From Platycnemis pennipes (lineage: Eukaryota > Arthropoda > Insecta > Odonata > Platycnemididae): a stretch of DNA of 64,000 bases. The translations under genes were made by a program, and so were the position numbers. This document shows, in pieces, positions 12,521 to 26,079 of this stretch (positions are counted from its first letter, which is position 1; each line of letters opens with the position of its first letter). Under the pieces are notes generated by a model that was not told the DNA's origin, searched no databases, and saw nothing but the letters and a program-made list of their open reading frames with translations. Location: contig OW121855.1 of assembly GCA_933228895.1 (NCBI GenBank), forward strand, positions 38,268,698 to 38,332,697. Direction: 5' to 3'.

Positions 12521-13440
12521 TCAAATGGCGAAAAAAGTGCAGCAAGGCAGAATAGGTGGCGGTTTTAGGAATGGAGAGCATGAGAGCGATAAACAAATTT
12601 CTCTCGACGCGCCGAGGGCTGAGGTTGCCGTGGAAACGGTTGGCGGCAGGAGGCGAGGAAAGGGAACCCGGCAGCAACGGATATCCCTGATGATATACAC
12701 ATATAATATACGTTCACAAATTTTCCTTTCCCCGGATCCATTAAACACTGACAACGACCTCTTTTTTTATTTTCAAAACCAGCCAGCTTGCTCCCGAAAA
12801 ACCACCGCTTACTCCGCGGCAACCCCCTATTCTGCACTACTTTATCTGCTCTTGAGGGGCAAGGAGAGAGAGAGAGAGATAGGGCTGTGCAGGAGGGGTG
12901 GAGGAAGATAGAGGTAAAGGATTCGGAAAGAGGCACGGGAGATTGCGAGTGGGCAAAGAGACAAAAGCGGCCGGCAGTTGGACGACGCGGATAGCGCAGT
13001 AAATATGAATAAAAACGGGGCGGAAAAAAATGCCGCTGACTGAGAACCCCGGCATGGTAGTTTCCCCTTGATTAAAGGAGCGCGCGAAGCGGTGAGGGAA
13101 CGAAAAAGTGTGAATGTGCGGAATTGGTGGGCGTGAGAGGGGGGGAAGAGGGGCCAACACCTGACTATGGAGGGGGATTTTCCCAGGTTGAAAAAAGAAA
13201 TCCCCGTTCAGTTAACAAAAAGATACTGAACCCAGTACCGCGATTGCAGCCTTTTCGCCAGCAAAAAGAGAAAAGGAAACTCCCTTCCAAAAAGAAACAA
13301 TTACAAATCTGGGGAAAGGCAGAAAGAAGGACACCGATAAAAAGAAGAATCTTAGAAGAAAGAAAATTAAGACGGTCAAAGGGTTTCTGCCGCGTAACGC
13401 CCATTCACAATGCTAACTGTCCGCGTCAGTAAATAAGAGG
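12521..13440. other. GC-rich, purine-rich island
   Basis: Overlapping frames of up to 128 codons occur on both strands, none resembling a known protein. The plus strand is purine-rich from about 12850 to 13420, including a (GA)n run at 12865-12880. Most likely non-coding, like the other islands. Confidence 0.5.
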
Positions 13441-13632
13441 AGAGTAGAAAGTTACTAGAGGGAACCTTAAGTGACTATATTTTCAACCGCCATTTAGAGA
13501 GCCAACGTTGACGCTATTCATTACCGTACGTAAGACACACGAAGACAAGAAGTGAACAGATAGAGATCATTCCTAATTTCAAAGAAATGCTTCAGCGTAG
13601 CTAAGGGCGTTTCATCATTTACAGAATGACGA

Positions 13633-13678
13633 CAGATGACTTCCAACAGATTCCAAAGAATTTGTTGGAAGTCATCTG
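13633..13678. repeat. Short inverted repeat, 16-bp perfect arms
   Basis: Arms 13633-13648 and 13663-13678 are perfectly complementary. The 14-nt interior (13649-13662) is itself nearly self-complementary (attc/gaat), so the whole unit can fold as one long hairpin. It is AT-flanked with no TIR motif. Confidence 0.85.
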
Positions 13679-13839
13679 CCCCCAATTATTTTTCTTGCTA
13701 TAGATTTTCGAACGTTTTGTGTTATAATAGGCATAACATGAATTATAGAGAAAAGGCAACTATATAACAGAATCGGAATAAAGTACATTTTTTTGGGAAG
13801 AATTAATCTCATCACTTCAAACCTCTCAACAGCTATCCA

Positions 13840-13905
13840 GTAGAGAACCAAAGGGGGGAGGGCGGCCACCCCGGGAGCCGTAAAGGGGGGGGGGGCGCCA
13901 AAATT
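13840..13905. other. G-rich patch with long G runs
   Basis: Contains a run of more than ten consecutive G residues near 13885-13897 and a shorter G run at 13853-13858. It could form a G-quadruplex. It is otherwise unremarkable. Confidence 0.4.
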
Positions 13906-15544
13906 GAAAAACATCTTGTTTTAGTTTAAGAAAAAATAATTTTTTTCTACGGGGTCGGCTACCATCTAGTTAGCCCCGGGCGCCAAGGTACGCCAAGGTA
14001 GCCTTGTTACGCTCCTGTAGCTATCTACTGTTTTTTGCGACCGAAGTCTATTAACAAAGCGAAAATAAAACAGCAATGGTAAAAAAAGGAATTCCAATTT
14101 GATTTTATTGCCGTCAGTTAATTTCTCTGAATTTATGCGAAGGCAATAATCCTAACTTAAATTGCACTTTCTCCTTCCTCTTCTTACACCAAACCCTCTA
14201 CATTCCCTTCAGACAGATCTCGAATGTTTCTAGTACACATTCATCTTTATCAGTGCCGACCAAATTTCTGAACCTGGTAACTCCACTCCCCATTAAAGCG
14301 TTTAACTAATCATTTTTTTAATGTCACAACTAACAGACGTATAAATATCCACGCACACCATATCTACCATACATCCAACTATCCACCATCCCTCGTTAAT
14401 ATCCACCACTTCAGGAATACTTCCTTCGCCAGCATAATTCTTCGCATGATATTCAGCAACTAAATTCAATTTTTTATCAATAATACTTCAAAAATAGTAA
14501 ACCGTTCCATCGTATAATGCCCGTCGACCTTAAGATATAATTTAACATATTTCACATTTGCTGGGTTCGAATACTTTTAGGAAACATTAGCTTCACCACG
14601 AGTTCTCGATTTCTGCCTACCTTCTTGCTAAACAGCTCACAACAATTCACACATCACGATTTACGTGCCATGTCGTCCTCCCATTTTTAGGCAACATATA
14701 ACCCCTAAAATGGCGAGGATGGAAGGATGTTCAGAAGTTTTCCCACGCAATAAGAACTGTTGCCGTCCTTGAATGACTTAACGTACCTGGGCGAAAAGTC
14801 ATTCTACCTGCGCTCTGCAGCAGGGTGAGAGCACCAAAACTTAAAATTCAAAGTTTATAGAATATTTCTTTTTAGGAGTACGGAACTAATATAGAAAGTC
14901 ATCTAAGCCCTTATAACAGGTGGACAACGGCAGGCTTGTAACATAATATATGGCAAAACTCTGAAGGGCGGAGAGAAACCCATTGTTAGCAATAACCTAC
15001 GTACCTATAATGAGAGTCAACAAGGGATCCATGGATTAACAGCCCTAACGAGGGACTGCCGTTGATCCAATCTCCAAACGGCCCTTAAGCTAGGGGCCAT
15101 CATACCTCTGCAAAATTCTGGGTTCGAACCAAGCCATCAGGGATCAAGCATTGCAGTTGCTACATCCACTTATTCACGAATTTAACTTATTTCATTACAT
15201 GCATACCATACAATCCATTAAATATTACAATTAAAATATTCTACTACAATATCAATTTAAGCTGAAAGAAAACAGTATTTCGCTTGTACTTTTAATAAAC
15301 AGGCTGAGAAATTAACATTACCAAAGCAACGTGATGATAAACTTGAAACAGCTACCACATGAGGTCATGACATTATTCCCTACTACTCATAAATGCCCAA
15401 AACTTTTGCTGTATAAATAACTTTTGCTCTTTACTAAGATGCCTTCCACATGCGATCATCATGTACGCAGCGCCGCAAAATTTTACAGCATGAATAAACT
15501 AAGATTTCCATTGATATAATAAAAGAGGATTTGAGGCTGATGAT
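13906..15544. other. AT-rich non-coding DNA
   Basis: No gene recognised. Contains a two-copy 10-bp direct repeat (cgccaaggta) near 13980-14000 and an imperfect palindrome around 14691-14724 built on ccattttta / taaaatgg. A B-box-like motif near 15120 is listed separately. Confidence 0.45.
15060..15150 (+). repeat. Possible tRNA-derived SINE remnant (weak)
   Basis: The motif gggttcgaaccaagcc at about 15120-15135 matches 10 of 11 positions of the RNA polymerase III B box (GGTTCGANNCC), the T-loop of tRNAs. The sequence aagctaggggcc, about 35 bp upstream, could be a degraded A box, but cloverleaf pairing is not evident. A chance match is quite possible. Confidence 0.22.
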
Positions 15545-16290
15545 GGAAGCAGCGCGGCGTCACGTGGTTAGAGCGTCCTCCTTCGGAGAGACGGAGAACA
15601 GCGAAGACAGTACGTGAGAACGAGCTTTAAAAAAAGGGACAAAGGTGGAGTGTCGTCCTTTAGCGATAAGGCCACTGCACCTGTCACAGAGCCCATAACT
15701 AGGCATCAGGTGTTTAGGAGCTAAAGGGAAATTAGGACGATTTGCCGCCCATACGTTTCCCGGAAACCCGCTCGCCACCCTGTGTCATTCCGTCCCCTTT
15801 ATATCCTCATTTCCTCTCCTTCCTCCCCGATAGAGTGGGTAAAGCCCGTAGGACTTTGCGACGCCGTCCGCACGCTCGATAGGGCGAGCGACTGCAAAAC
15901 GGGAGAGAGGTGAAGGAGAGGATGTGAGCACAACTGGATTCATGCAACTGAGGATGAAGCCTTTTGGAACATCTGGGGAGGGATAATGAATCGGTAAAAT
16001 GATGCCCGTCAGAAATGGATGGCCCGAACTCGAGGTGAAGCGATAAATAGCACTTTCAAACGAACGCAGAATGCAACGAACGGGTAGAGAACCATTCACG
16101 TACGATGGATGAATGAAACAAGGGGTATGATTCGAAGGATTTTGAGTGCTTTTTGCCCGCAAAAACACAGAAGAACTCGAAAGAGTGGCTCTCCCGCCCG
16201 TGATACTTGGACCGAAGCACATACGCAACTCTGAGCAGAAACTCAAACGATGTGAAGGGCATTTGCAAAAGGAAACTGTGATCAATTATG
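15545..16290. other. Moderately GC-rich segment of unknown nature
   Basis: More complex in sequence than the polypurine islands. The minus strand holds a 166-codon open frame (15785-16285), Ser/Pro-rich and unlike any protein I know, and the other strand and frames also stay partly open. The 5' part contains cgtggttagagcgtcc (about 15568), like a tRNA D-arm, but no B box follows at the right distance. No splice or start context supports a gene. Confidence 0.35.
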
Positions 16291-19200
16291 CGTGATCGAT
16301 AACTGTGGAGAAACGGGTTGCGCTCGTCATTAACGATCCAAGAGTTCGTTTATGATAGGTTGGTTATTGTTGAAGCACCAAGAGGCCCAACAAATAAAAA
16401 TATTCTGCAATTTCAAAGAGAGATAGAATTGTGAGGCAAAGCACACTGTGCAGCTCTTACAAAGTATTTATAAGCCATGTTCACATCTTCATTAATGACG
16501 ATATTTGAACCCAGTCCGAGGATTTTATAGGACCACTGCAAATATATAAAACTCCAAAAAAGGTCATATACATACCATATGTAAGCCAAGTACTCAGAAA
16601 TGTACTTTAAATGACACGAGCTCATAGTAGATTCAGAGCAGCATGAATTAGGATTCCATTGCTACCACTTCTTTTTCAAAAGAAATACAGCACATTTTCG
16701 AGGGAAAGATCAAATGAAATTGATGTTTTTAGTTATTTCGGTACTTTTGGCCAAAGGAAGCCCAAAAGAAGGGCATCCCAGCAGAAATGATTACAGATAA
16801 GATTGATATAAGGAAGGTACATATCTGATATCATATTTCGCTATAACAGTGCCCTAAATGTAAATGAGATTCCGAAAATCAATCATTCTGCAATTGACAA
16901 CATAATAAGTTTAAAAAATGATCTAAACTATAAGATATTATCTAATAGGTTCAGAAAAGGGGAACGAGAAAAAAATTTATGGGAAATAACTGACGCAGAT
17001 TGTCCGAGAGATAATTAAGTGGGGAAATGGGAAAGGGGGCCTCTGATGAAATATCCATCAAATGGTTACGGGCAACAAAGAGAGGAATAATGTTGATATA
17101 AACAGAAAAGGCGAAATAGTAGGTAGTGTAGAGTTCGGCGAATATTGGTGTTAAAGCAATCTTACGAGTTGAAAATTGCAAAAGGTGCTCATGAAAAGAG
17201 AAATTTGACAAATATATTAAATCCCCCAGGAATAGAATTTATGAATACGACACCATAATTTCAATATCATTAGCAAAAGGGATGCAGCGATAAGCGGGAT
17301 AAATGAATCTCAGGGAGAATAAACAGAAAATGACATTAATTGCCGGAAAATATGACACTTTTTATGATAAAAAAAGAAACCATTGTCAGGGGCAAGGAAA
17401 ATAATATGAAGTATATATACTAAGGAGTAGGGGAAGCTTAAATCTGGAAAAAGATAAACCACTTGAGTAGATGAGAAGAAGAAAGAAGAAATACCTTTGA
17501 CGGTATCAAGTAAGTTGTAAATTACAAAAAGCAAAAAAATGTCAAGGACGTCAGTCAAAGTGTGTGTCAAGAGGTGTCTTTAGTAGGTAAAAAAAATGCC
17601 AGATACCAACTAAATGAATGCATTTGATATAACATAATTTGAACCAAAGCGAGTCAATGAAAATAAATGGATCCTAAACAAGTTTGGCCGACGATACAAT
17701 GCATTCACCAGAAATATTGCCATACAAATTAGATTATAGTTTAAAATTTAATGTTTAATATCGCCGGGAACAAAATTTGAAGCACCTGACCTTATAAAGG
17801 TACTGCAAAATAAACAATTGTGCCATCAATAATTGAAAAAATAATAAAATAAATGGAGAAAAGCTCTACATACCTACATAATCCGGAGTATTTTCTCGTT
17901 GAAAGAGCGTTTATCTATCCTTAGACGTCTATTCCAACGGACTTTCTCTCCTGAAAGAAATAATTTAAGCATTAATTTAGTGTTGAATAGCTGTGCAATC
18001 ATTAAAAAAATTTAATAATTTACAAAAATCCTTTATAATTTAATGGACTACTACGCTGAAATTTTCCAATGAGTAAATTAAAGGCAGTAGACGTTTTATC
18101 CCCAGTACAGAAACAATATAATAAAAAAACAGAATTTCCCGCCAATGGTATGTTAGTTGTAATGAAAGCCATTATACTCGTATCTTTTACCCACAAAAAA
18201 ACTCCGTTCCGGTCCTATAAGAGGATTCTCGAAACTGCTTCAATAGTATCGTTACTTTTTGATTTATTAATGTACTTTCCAATATTCATCAATAAATTTT
18301 CTGTTCACTCAGAATTCTCATGCTAGTTTAAGTAACTCAAAATAATCTAAAGGTACTCGATATTCTTGAGAGTTAGTGCATAAAAATGTAATAGCAGCAT
18401 CCAAACGCCAATACATTACGTCGAATACAAGGTACAAGAAAAATCCATGGAATGCCCATCCCAAAAATGCCCATTGAATGCGCTTGAAAATGTGCGCTGA
18501 AAAAATGGTATTAGAAACGAGAATTTGGGAGGCATAAGCGGTTGAGAATGTTACGTGTACTCTTCCATTTACTGGCTATTTCGTACTTTGGTACGTGACC
18601 AAATTTACATTTTATCTTGAAACACACATTCATCTGGAATACCTATGCGTTCACCAGGATTCTGGTATTTTGGTTCTGCTAAAATTATGGTATCGTTCTT
18701 TTACCCACATTTTAAAAATATTCCCTTCAAATTTTCTCTCTTCAAGATCTCAGACCCATTGAATGCGCCAACGTCAACCTCCATCCAAAAAATCTATATA
18801 TCTACCTTACATTATTCAGCAAGACAACCTCCAGTCTTCACTACACTCTCATCTCAAAAGCCTAATCTGCATTCATCCTTTTGCTGTAAAAACCAAGCCT
18901 TGCCAATTAAGGGTCCGTACAAGTTTTCACTAACCGGCCGTTTATGTGCCTACTTTTCCTACTTTAAATGGAATGAGTCACCTGGTCTTATTTATGCCAG
19001 ACCAAGAAGAACGCGATAATTGCATAATAGTGCATCAAAATATAATACATCTTGAATGAAAAATGGATTACTTAAACTGCTAAAAGTCTCCACAACTCGA
19101 AAATGAACGTGAAACTCGTACATCGAAAGACGAACATGAAAACTTAGAGGTCTCTTTGAGCAAACGACTAGTTTAACGCCTTTAATAAGGAATACGTAGG

Positions 19201-19430
19201 CCAAGTACGATAATGAACATTGTATACAGAGAAAAAAGTATATAGAGCGGTATATTAAGTAAATATAAAAGCGTTTCATTATTTACTTTAAGATAGGTAA
19301 ATTGCAAATATATTGATGCTTAGACTCTTCGATTCCAATTCCATTTATCTATGATCTATCAACTGCACAACGGCATTCCTCACCCAGACTTCTATGCAAC
19401 TGCTTGGACATCTAACCAAATTACCGTTGT
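16291..19430. other. AT-rich non-coding DNA
   Basis: No recognised gene, RNA or transposon protein. Frames reach 124 codons (18645-19019) but resemble no family. Purine-rich AT-rich stretches dominate 16,900-17,600. Confidence 0.45.
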
Positions 19431-19449
19431 TATTCCACTCTGAATTCTA

Positions 19450-19660
19450 GAGGTTGTGGATGACAGAGAGGGTAGCGTTTAAGGCCATAAGACTAATAAA
19501 AATTATACGTAAATTAATTTTATGTGAGGTATGGAGCAAGTTTTGAAGGACGTGAAAGAGAGGAGTTACCTCAGTACGAAGAGATTGGTCGATAGAAGAA
19601 TCGAGTGGAGGGTGCGTCGAACCAATCCTAGGATTGTTGACCAACAGTGATGATGGAATC
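19450..19660 (+). mobile_element. LINE 3'-end relic (C-terminal tail of reverse-transcriptase ORF)
   Basis: Around 19560-19640 the plus strand translates to RSYLSTKRLVDRRIEWR, then TNPRIVDQ. The spacing fits the extreme C-terminus of many arthropod non-LTR retrotransposon ORF2 proteins, which end with a pattern like SYEE-K-LADRIEWR followed by Asn/Gln/Ser-rich residues. The upstream part (19450-19560) is too decayed to read. No endonuclease or reverse-transcriptase core is present, as expected of a 5'-truncated LINE insertion. Recognition is by pattern only; the clade is not assigned. Confidence 0.45.
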
Positions 19661-19669
19661 AAATTTCAC

Positions 19670-21425
19670 TATGCTAGCAAAATAATATTTCATTTAATTA
19701 TTCCCCTACTCCTCCATAGAGAAAAATACAGAAAAAAGAGAACATTTAGCCTTAAAACCCGCAAGTTACCAAGGAACGAGTGGCGCTCACGAAATCTCCT
19801 TGGATGGACAGAAAATCTGTAACAGGAGGCTGCAAAATGTTGCACATGAAGACCCACCAGCCACTATACGAGATCTGACGTGCGTAATCTCAACTCAATC
19901 ATGCCCGAGTGTAAACCCTCCCCGGGTTCTCACTCAAAACCTTTGATCAACGTGCCCATCCAGTTTTTTGCCCGGCTGTTTCTGCCTGGTTACGTCAGTT
20001 TCGGAAAATCAATGCGGTTAATATCCTTGGATTTAAATCGTCAACTCGTAAAAAAAATCACCATTTTTATCAACCTACAACGACGGGAAATGAATAAGCT
20101 AAAGAGATTTCCAGAAAAATCTCAGGACAATTTCTCTTAATAGTGATAGGTGACTATTTTCAAGCCAGAAAAGCCGTGCTGAACTTTATAGAGACTGGAG
20201 CTGGCAGATAAACGTGAAGTTACAAATATGTGACTGGCACATTCCATTCTTTCTGACCTAAAAGTAATCCCTACGCCCATGCAACAAACGATTAACTGAT
20301 GCTAATGGAGAAATCCTTTAATCCAATATAAATTTACAAAATTACATTGTCGGGAGGATTAGGCTCTCGTTGATGAGATACTTGTGCGCGATTATGCTGT
20401 CAGATGATTTAAGTTATTGTCCCCTTGGGAGAAATAAAATGAAAAAGGCTTTGATTCAATTTATATAATAACCTGCCCATAGGGTATCTACATACAGAAA
20501 GAATGCACTCCAATTATAATGCATACAACAATGTAATTAAGTTAAAACTTATGTGGCACATTCTCGCCAACGGTTTCAAATAACGTCATCATCATCTAAC
20601 GTGTATATATTTGATAGAACTTATTTTATAATGCTAATGATTTACAACAGAAAAAACTATTTTAATTCTACAAATAAAATATATTAACTTCACACCCAGC
20701 CATTTTAAGTAGCAAGAACTCCACCCTAAAAAAATTAGAAAACCATTCTCTGAAAGCGGGTAGGTAACGAATTCCTCATCTTATGCTTCAGCAATTAGGA
20801 CCTGTTAAATACTCTCAACAACACACACATACAAACGCGTGTCGTGATGGATTAAAGTGATATTTTTTGAAAATAGATCACTAATAAAATCTCCAGATTA
20901 GATATTTCCTTGATAAAGTTTCACAGATTGGGAATTTTTAACGGACTCAAAAAAACAAAAATGCCTTTAGATGTAAACCACGATCACATGAATAGATGTA
21001 TGAAATACAGAAAATTAAAATTCAACTAAGATTTCACAGTTCACGCTGAAAGCGGAAACTTCATCATTTATTCATTAAAGGAATTGAAATGATATGATTT
21101 ACTAGCGTAAGTAAATGCCTCTCTGACCTACTGAAGATTTGCAAAGGATTTCGTTAGCAAATGAAAGGGAGATTCGGAGTGAAGCATGATTTAATTCCCT
21201 GATTATGAAGAAACAAGTTTTTCTTTAGATAACTAAAGCACTCAAATTAACGGACCCGGCGGTCGCACTCATCCATAATGAGACAATAAACTGCCGCTAA
21301 GCAATTACTCTGACGATATTGAAATTGTGAAATTAAGCATTAAACCCCTTCACGCAAACCACTCAATTATTCGGTAAAGGATATGGAACTATATAATTCA
21401 TCACTCCTGCAGCTTAATTAAGGGA
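19670..21425. other. AT-rich non-coding DNA
   Basis: No recognised gene, RNA or repeat family. Only short frames occur, the longest 86 codons at 19880-20140 and unrecognised. Confidence 0.45.
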
Positions 21426-21539
21426 GACCAGTAAACTAGACAAATTGATTTCGGACAACTGGGGGGTCGATAACATTCAGGACCGTTCATTGCTGAGACA
21501 GTTCCACCGGATTTCCCCCAAAAAAACAGTAGCAGTCAA

Positions 21540-22080
21540 AAGGGGTATTTTATTGGAGGGAGAAATTGGATTATGAAACGGCTACCAATACCGAATCGGT
21601 AGATAAACAACCCGAGAAAGATTTTTCTCCCCTCTGCTCGCCGAGATGGGGAAACAAAATGAATCTCACGAACGGCGCCACACGCGGACTGAATTCCATG
21701 AAATTCCTTCCCCTCCTTTGCGCGTCCAAATTCCCAGATCACGGGCTAACGCGCCTTCACGTATTTCCTTGCCCGTCTTTCTCTCAGGAGGAAACCCCTT
21801 CGGCGACGGCGCGGAAAATGAAAACGGAAGGAGGATGAGAGAGGAGGAGGCCGAAAAACTTTGGCCATCACTCGTGGGCGAAGGAGTTTGGGGAGGGATG
21901 GAGGTTGTTCGGCGACTCCTCGGACCAGTGTTAATAAAAAAAAACTCCCCAATTCTTCCTTCCTCCTTCCCTTCCGCTTTCTTCCTCCCTTGCCAAGTAT
22001 CACGTTCTCTCCTAATTCAATCCTCAACCATCGTTTTCCACCGTATCTCTTCCGAGGAGCTGAGTCGTAGAGTCGTGTGA
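21540..22080. other. GC-rich island with mixed purine and pyrimidine tracts
   Basis: Overlapping frames on both strands reach 144 codons (21646-22080, plus) and 140 codons (21746-22168, minus) with no protein family resemblance. A pyrimidine tract at 21950-22000 faces purine tracts at 21800-21900. Probably non-coding. Confidence 0.45.
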
Positions 22081-23055
22081 GTCCCAGGTGTATCATTTCA
22101 GGGTCGCTGAAGGAAATGACGATGCCATTATGAACTGGCGAGCAAATTTCCATAATCCCTAACTCCATAAGAGCTCCTAATTACATTCATCAGGGGAGAA
22201 ATTCATTAATTCTCAATAAAACTCTATTTTTCCTGGATTACGAGGGAGGAAGGAAAGTTTTGGCAGAAATAACTTGCTGAAGTGACCGCTGGGCAATTCC
22301 TTTCCCTCACTCCAATTCTCCCATGGTTACAAACTTAGTTTCGAGCTGCACAACTATACCTAGTGATATTATTCACAAATTCCATTCCTCCTGCATCCCT
22401 TTAAGGAGTTCCCTACTTCCTGTCTAACTCACTCAAAGGCAGTTCGTTTTACAGCTGTTTAAAAAGCATTCTTATAGTCTTTTCTTTTAGAGACAATTTC
22501 AAACATTACCCACGCCGAGACCTTTCTCAAACCATCACTACAGTATATATTTCTTTCTTCTGCTTCTGTAAACAATTGTACCCAAACATCCAATTAAGTA
22601 AGGCTCAGAAGTAAATATTTCGCATAAATGAATCCAAATTTTATTGACACAGCGTTTAAATAGGGCTATATAAAACAATGCTTGGTGCGTATTTGGTTTC
22701 GAATAACATCTAATTAATGAAATTGGAAATGCGTTCCTAAATAATGTGTTTTAATTGCTACCAATAAATCAACCGACATGGAAACACAATAGTGAAGGGG
22801 GCGCATTTCATTAACGTAATGCTGACAGGTCATTCATTTTTCAAATCCGAAACTTCACTCAGGCACACATCAGAAACTTTGCACTGATGTGACTTATTAT
22901 ATTAGATGCAACTTTATGCAATTTGCTATACATCTTATAATGAAAGGAATAACTTTATGACTCCACAATATTATTATTATTATTTTCATATTTTTACCTG
23001 CGTTTCGACGTGGGAAGTCATAAGACCTAAGAAGACACGTCATTTTCTGAACACG
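22081..23055. other. AT-rich spacer
   Basis: No gene recognised. A short (ATT)n run lies near 22968-22985, and a small inverted repeat, cacatcag / ctgatgtg, near 22866-22895. Confidence 0.4.
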
Positions 23056-23059
23056 TTAT

Positions 23060-24140
23060 AAATTCATGAGCAACAGTGCTAAAGTCTCCCTCACATCGAT
23101 CTATTGTATGCAGGCACCCTTGCGGTCACTCCCGACAGAACTCGATTTTCTTGAACCTCTCCTTCTCGCCCCCCTTGGAACCACACCCACCGCCTTCACG
23201 ACCGTTTCCATCTGTTGCCGCGACTCCTTTGCATCTTCGCTCGCCAACATCCTCCGCCCTCAAAACTGCTGCAACAGCGGATGCCAAACTCTTCTGAATG
23301 CCTCCCTTCCTGCGACCTCTCCCCGCCCACAAAATCCAATCTTCACGCTCACTTGTTTCCCCACCCACCCATTCCACTCCCTCCGCAGCCAAAACTACGC
23401 GAGGCCATTACTCACGTCCATCCTGCTTCCATCATCCTTCGGCTTCCCAATTCCTCCCTCCCCGCCTGCCCCTCTTTAAAAACCCTGCATCTCGACCTCC
23501 AACCTGGCAACGCCGCACCACCTCCGGCTCCATCGCCGTCGAAGCGGAGGCGGCCCTTGTGTGAAAGTGATGGCTAGTCGGAAGGACTTCGGAGGGAATG
23601 AGGTTCGGTAAAGACAGGGTCCAGAGGAGGGGATCTAAGGGAAAACGAAGGGAGAGAGAGAGTGCGGCGCCCACTCAGATAGATCACATGCATCGCACAA
23701 GTAAACCAACACGCATCCGTCCCACAGTCCATCGCGTGGGAGTCCCTTGGTGGTAACTCGGCCTTCCACACACAACCTTTACCTTCCCATCCACCCCCTA
23801 AAAACTCCATCGCTAAAACTCCCACCTCCCCCCCACCAAGCTCAGAATATACCCGCCCCGTCCGTCCTCCTCGCCTGCTCAGTTTCCTGGCCATATAAGG
23901 TCGTTGAGGTGAGCCCTCGAGAGTCGAGTCCGCTGCACACGGCGCGGGGGAGGGAAGCGCGGGAGATCACAACAGCGGGGAGAGTGGTGGGTGGCGGTGA
24001 CTGAAACCGAGGGGCGACAGAGGTGGACTCAAAAAAGAGGGGGGAGGGGTCACAAAAAGGCAAGGGTCCTTTGAATAGCTCGGAATAGCGGGTGGAGTCG
24101 GACAGTCGCTTTTTTATCCATTCGTTAAGCAGAAGAAAGG
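23060..24140. other. GC-rich island, pyrimidine- then purine-rich
   Basis: The plus strand is pyrimidine-rich at 23060-23560 and 23760-23880, and purine-rich at 23580-23660 and 23930-24070. Frames of up to 137 codons are open in several registers at once and look compositional. A CArG/TATA-like motif inside it is noted separately. This island mixes CpG-containing sequence with its asymmetric tracts, so it is one of the better places to look for a transcription start. Confidence 0.45.
23891..23900 (+). promoter_or_regulatory. CArG box / TATA-like element in GC-rich island
   Basis: ccatataagg is a perfect CArG box, CC(A/T)6GG, the binding site of SRF/MADS proteins, and includes TATAAG. It sits in GC-rich sequence, as TATA elements of core promoters often do. 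No transcript start or exon can be demonstrated, and a 10-bp motif could be chance. Confidence 0.22.
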
Positions 24141-26079
24141 CTGGGGCACATGGTACACGGGACACCGGTAGGAGAAAGGTGAAAAGATGACCTTAACTAA
24201 TCTGCTCCGACGTGTGTGACACGCTGTTGCCCACGCAGAGCAAACTTGAGCATTTGGAGGGACGTCATGTTTTCACCCGTACATGATCACAAGGGCGCTA
24301 ACGTCAAGTGGCACACCAATGCATGACTGAAGCAAAGAGCTTGTGAAAGCCGCCATCTCACGACCTAACCCCACTTTCGTACTTTTTTTAGTGACTCTTC
24401 CCGAGGCGCGGCTAAAGGAAATGGATGCTTGTGCCTGTTTGCACACAAACAAATGCATGCAGATATTTACATTTTAATTTTAAGTCATGAGCTTGCAGGA
24501 CCCCAAAAATCGTACTGATAAGAAAAAAAATTCATATTTACAGATAATGACATGAATATTGTATGAATATACAGATCGAACGGTACCAGCACACCATGCT
24601 GTTGTTTGATATTTCCGTATTTTCAATTCCTCTTCGACTCCATTTATAAACCAAACTATAAGTCGAGTGGTTGAAGATGCATTCCATAATTTAGAGTACA
24701 TATAACTTCTTGATTATCAAAAATGTCAAGATATGGCACATGCGATAAAGGATACGAAAAAGATCGGAAGAAATTAATGGGATCCGATAATAGGGTCCAA
24801 ATTGTGCCCATGAAAATGCCCAAAAGGTACCCATAGGTGTATCAAAATCATCTAAACAAAATTTAGCAGCTGAGACGAGCCATAATCTAAAACACCGAGG
24901 ACAGGATACCAGAATGGGTTCAGCACAGGCAATCAATGCTTTCTTCATTGTCTCCCAAGTGAGTTAGCGATTTGGACTTTGAATTGGTTTAAAGTTCGAA
25001 TACAGTCACTAGTATTATTGCACAATGAGTTGGAAATAAGAATGAACGAATCAAGATTCTCGGGAGCAGATAGTCAACATGAGATGAATGATGCGTATCC
25101 TAGAGTACTATAGTGTGGTAGCTAATGAAATATCGTACTAGGGGACAGAGTAACTAACAATAATAATACTTGTATTGAACCATTTTTTTCAAAACTAAAA
25201 TTTAGGAAACCCCTGGAACTAAGTACTCATTGCACTCCGACGAACTCTGTATGCGCTTTTAGGCAGTTGATTTGACCTTGAAATTTTCTCTTGGTAAATA
25301 GAATTCGCAAAGCCCAACGCTCCCTCCCAAATCTAATGGGGTATCAATTTATTATATAACACTGAATTTTCACTTTTTCACCTCCCCAATAACGCTCCAT
25401 ATTATTCTCTACGATCCTACCGTAGATTACGCAACGTAACGCCGCAAATGAACATTCCCTCTTTTATTAATTATAAAACAGACTTTCTTCAATAACACTT
25501 TATTTGCGTCTCAATTGCATTATTTATTCCCTAGTTGTATTAATGTAATGTTAATGTATTACCATTTTATTTTGAACAAAGAATGCATTTAGAATGATAT
25601 TTTTCCAAACGTAAAACAGGCACGACGTCAATATTATGAACCTATCGTGAAAGTAACATTATCAACAAGTAGCATTTTCTGCTAAAACTAAGCATCCCAG
25701 TGCATTCATTGTTTTGTGCCCACTGCACGAATTTGTGAATAACTCGTTATTCACGAATATAGCACAGTAATCGACGACGAATGCCAAATATTTTCAACAA
25801 TCTTGGCAAAAAAATACTTTTCGGAAAACATGTGGAAGAGGTTCTTGTTAGAAAAAACCTAGCAAGGTTCTCAGATGCTATACGATTCTGCCACTTCTGA
25901 TGAGATGCTGAAGAAAACAATGCTAATAATATATGCAGATGGATTATGAATAATGGCTAGAATTAATTAAAATCCACCGCTATTCTAACCAGAGAGAGTT
26001 TACTTTTGCCCTTAAAAAATATTTGCGATGAGCGGGAGTTGAAGATGGGAGTCCTTGAGTGAAGACGCCAGAAGAGAGA
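24141..26079. other. Mostly AT-rich non-coding DNA
   Basis: GC content declines to about 24440, then becomes AT-rich. No gene recognised. Contains the near-perfect palindrome at 25731-25758. Confidence 0.45.
25731..25758. repeat. Near-perfect palindrome, 13-bp arms, 2-nt centre
   Basis: Arms 25731-25743 and 25746-25758 match at 12 of 13 positions with centre tc. AT-rich. No associated element seen. Confidence 0.7.

Noticed and set aside
14555..14580. B-box-like gggttcgaat motif
   Set aside because: No A box upstream and no cloverleaf; a short chance match.
15545..15600. tRNA-like D-arm (cgtggttagagcgtcc)
   Set aside because: No B box or T-arm follows at the required distance and the stems do not pair.
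15785..16285. 166-codon minus-strand frame of near-normal amino-acid composition
   Set aside because: No domain or family recognised, and overlapping frames are also open. Not enough to call a gene; RNA evidence would be needed to reopen it.
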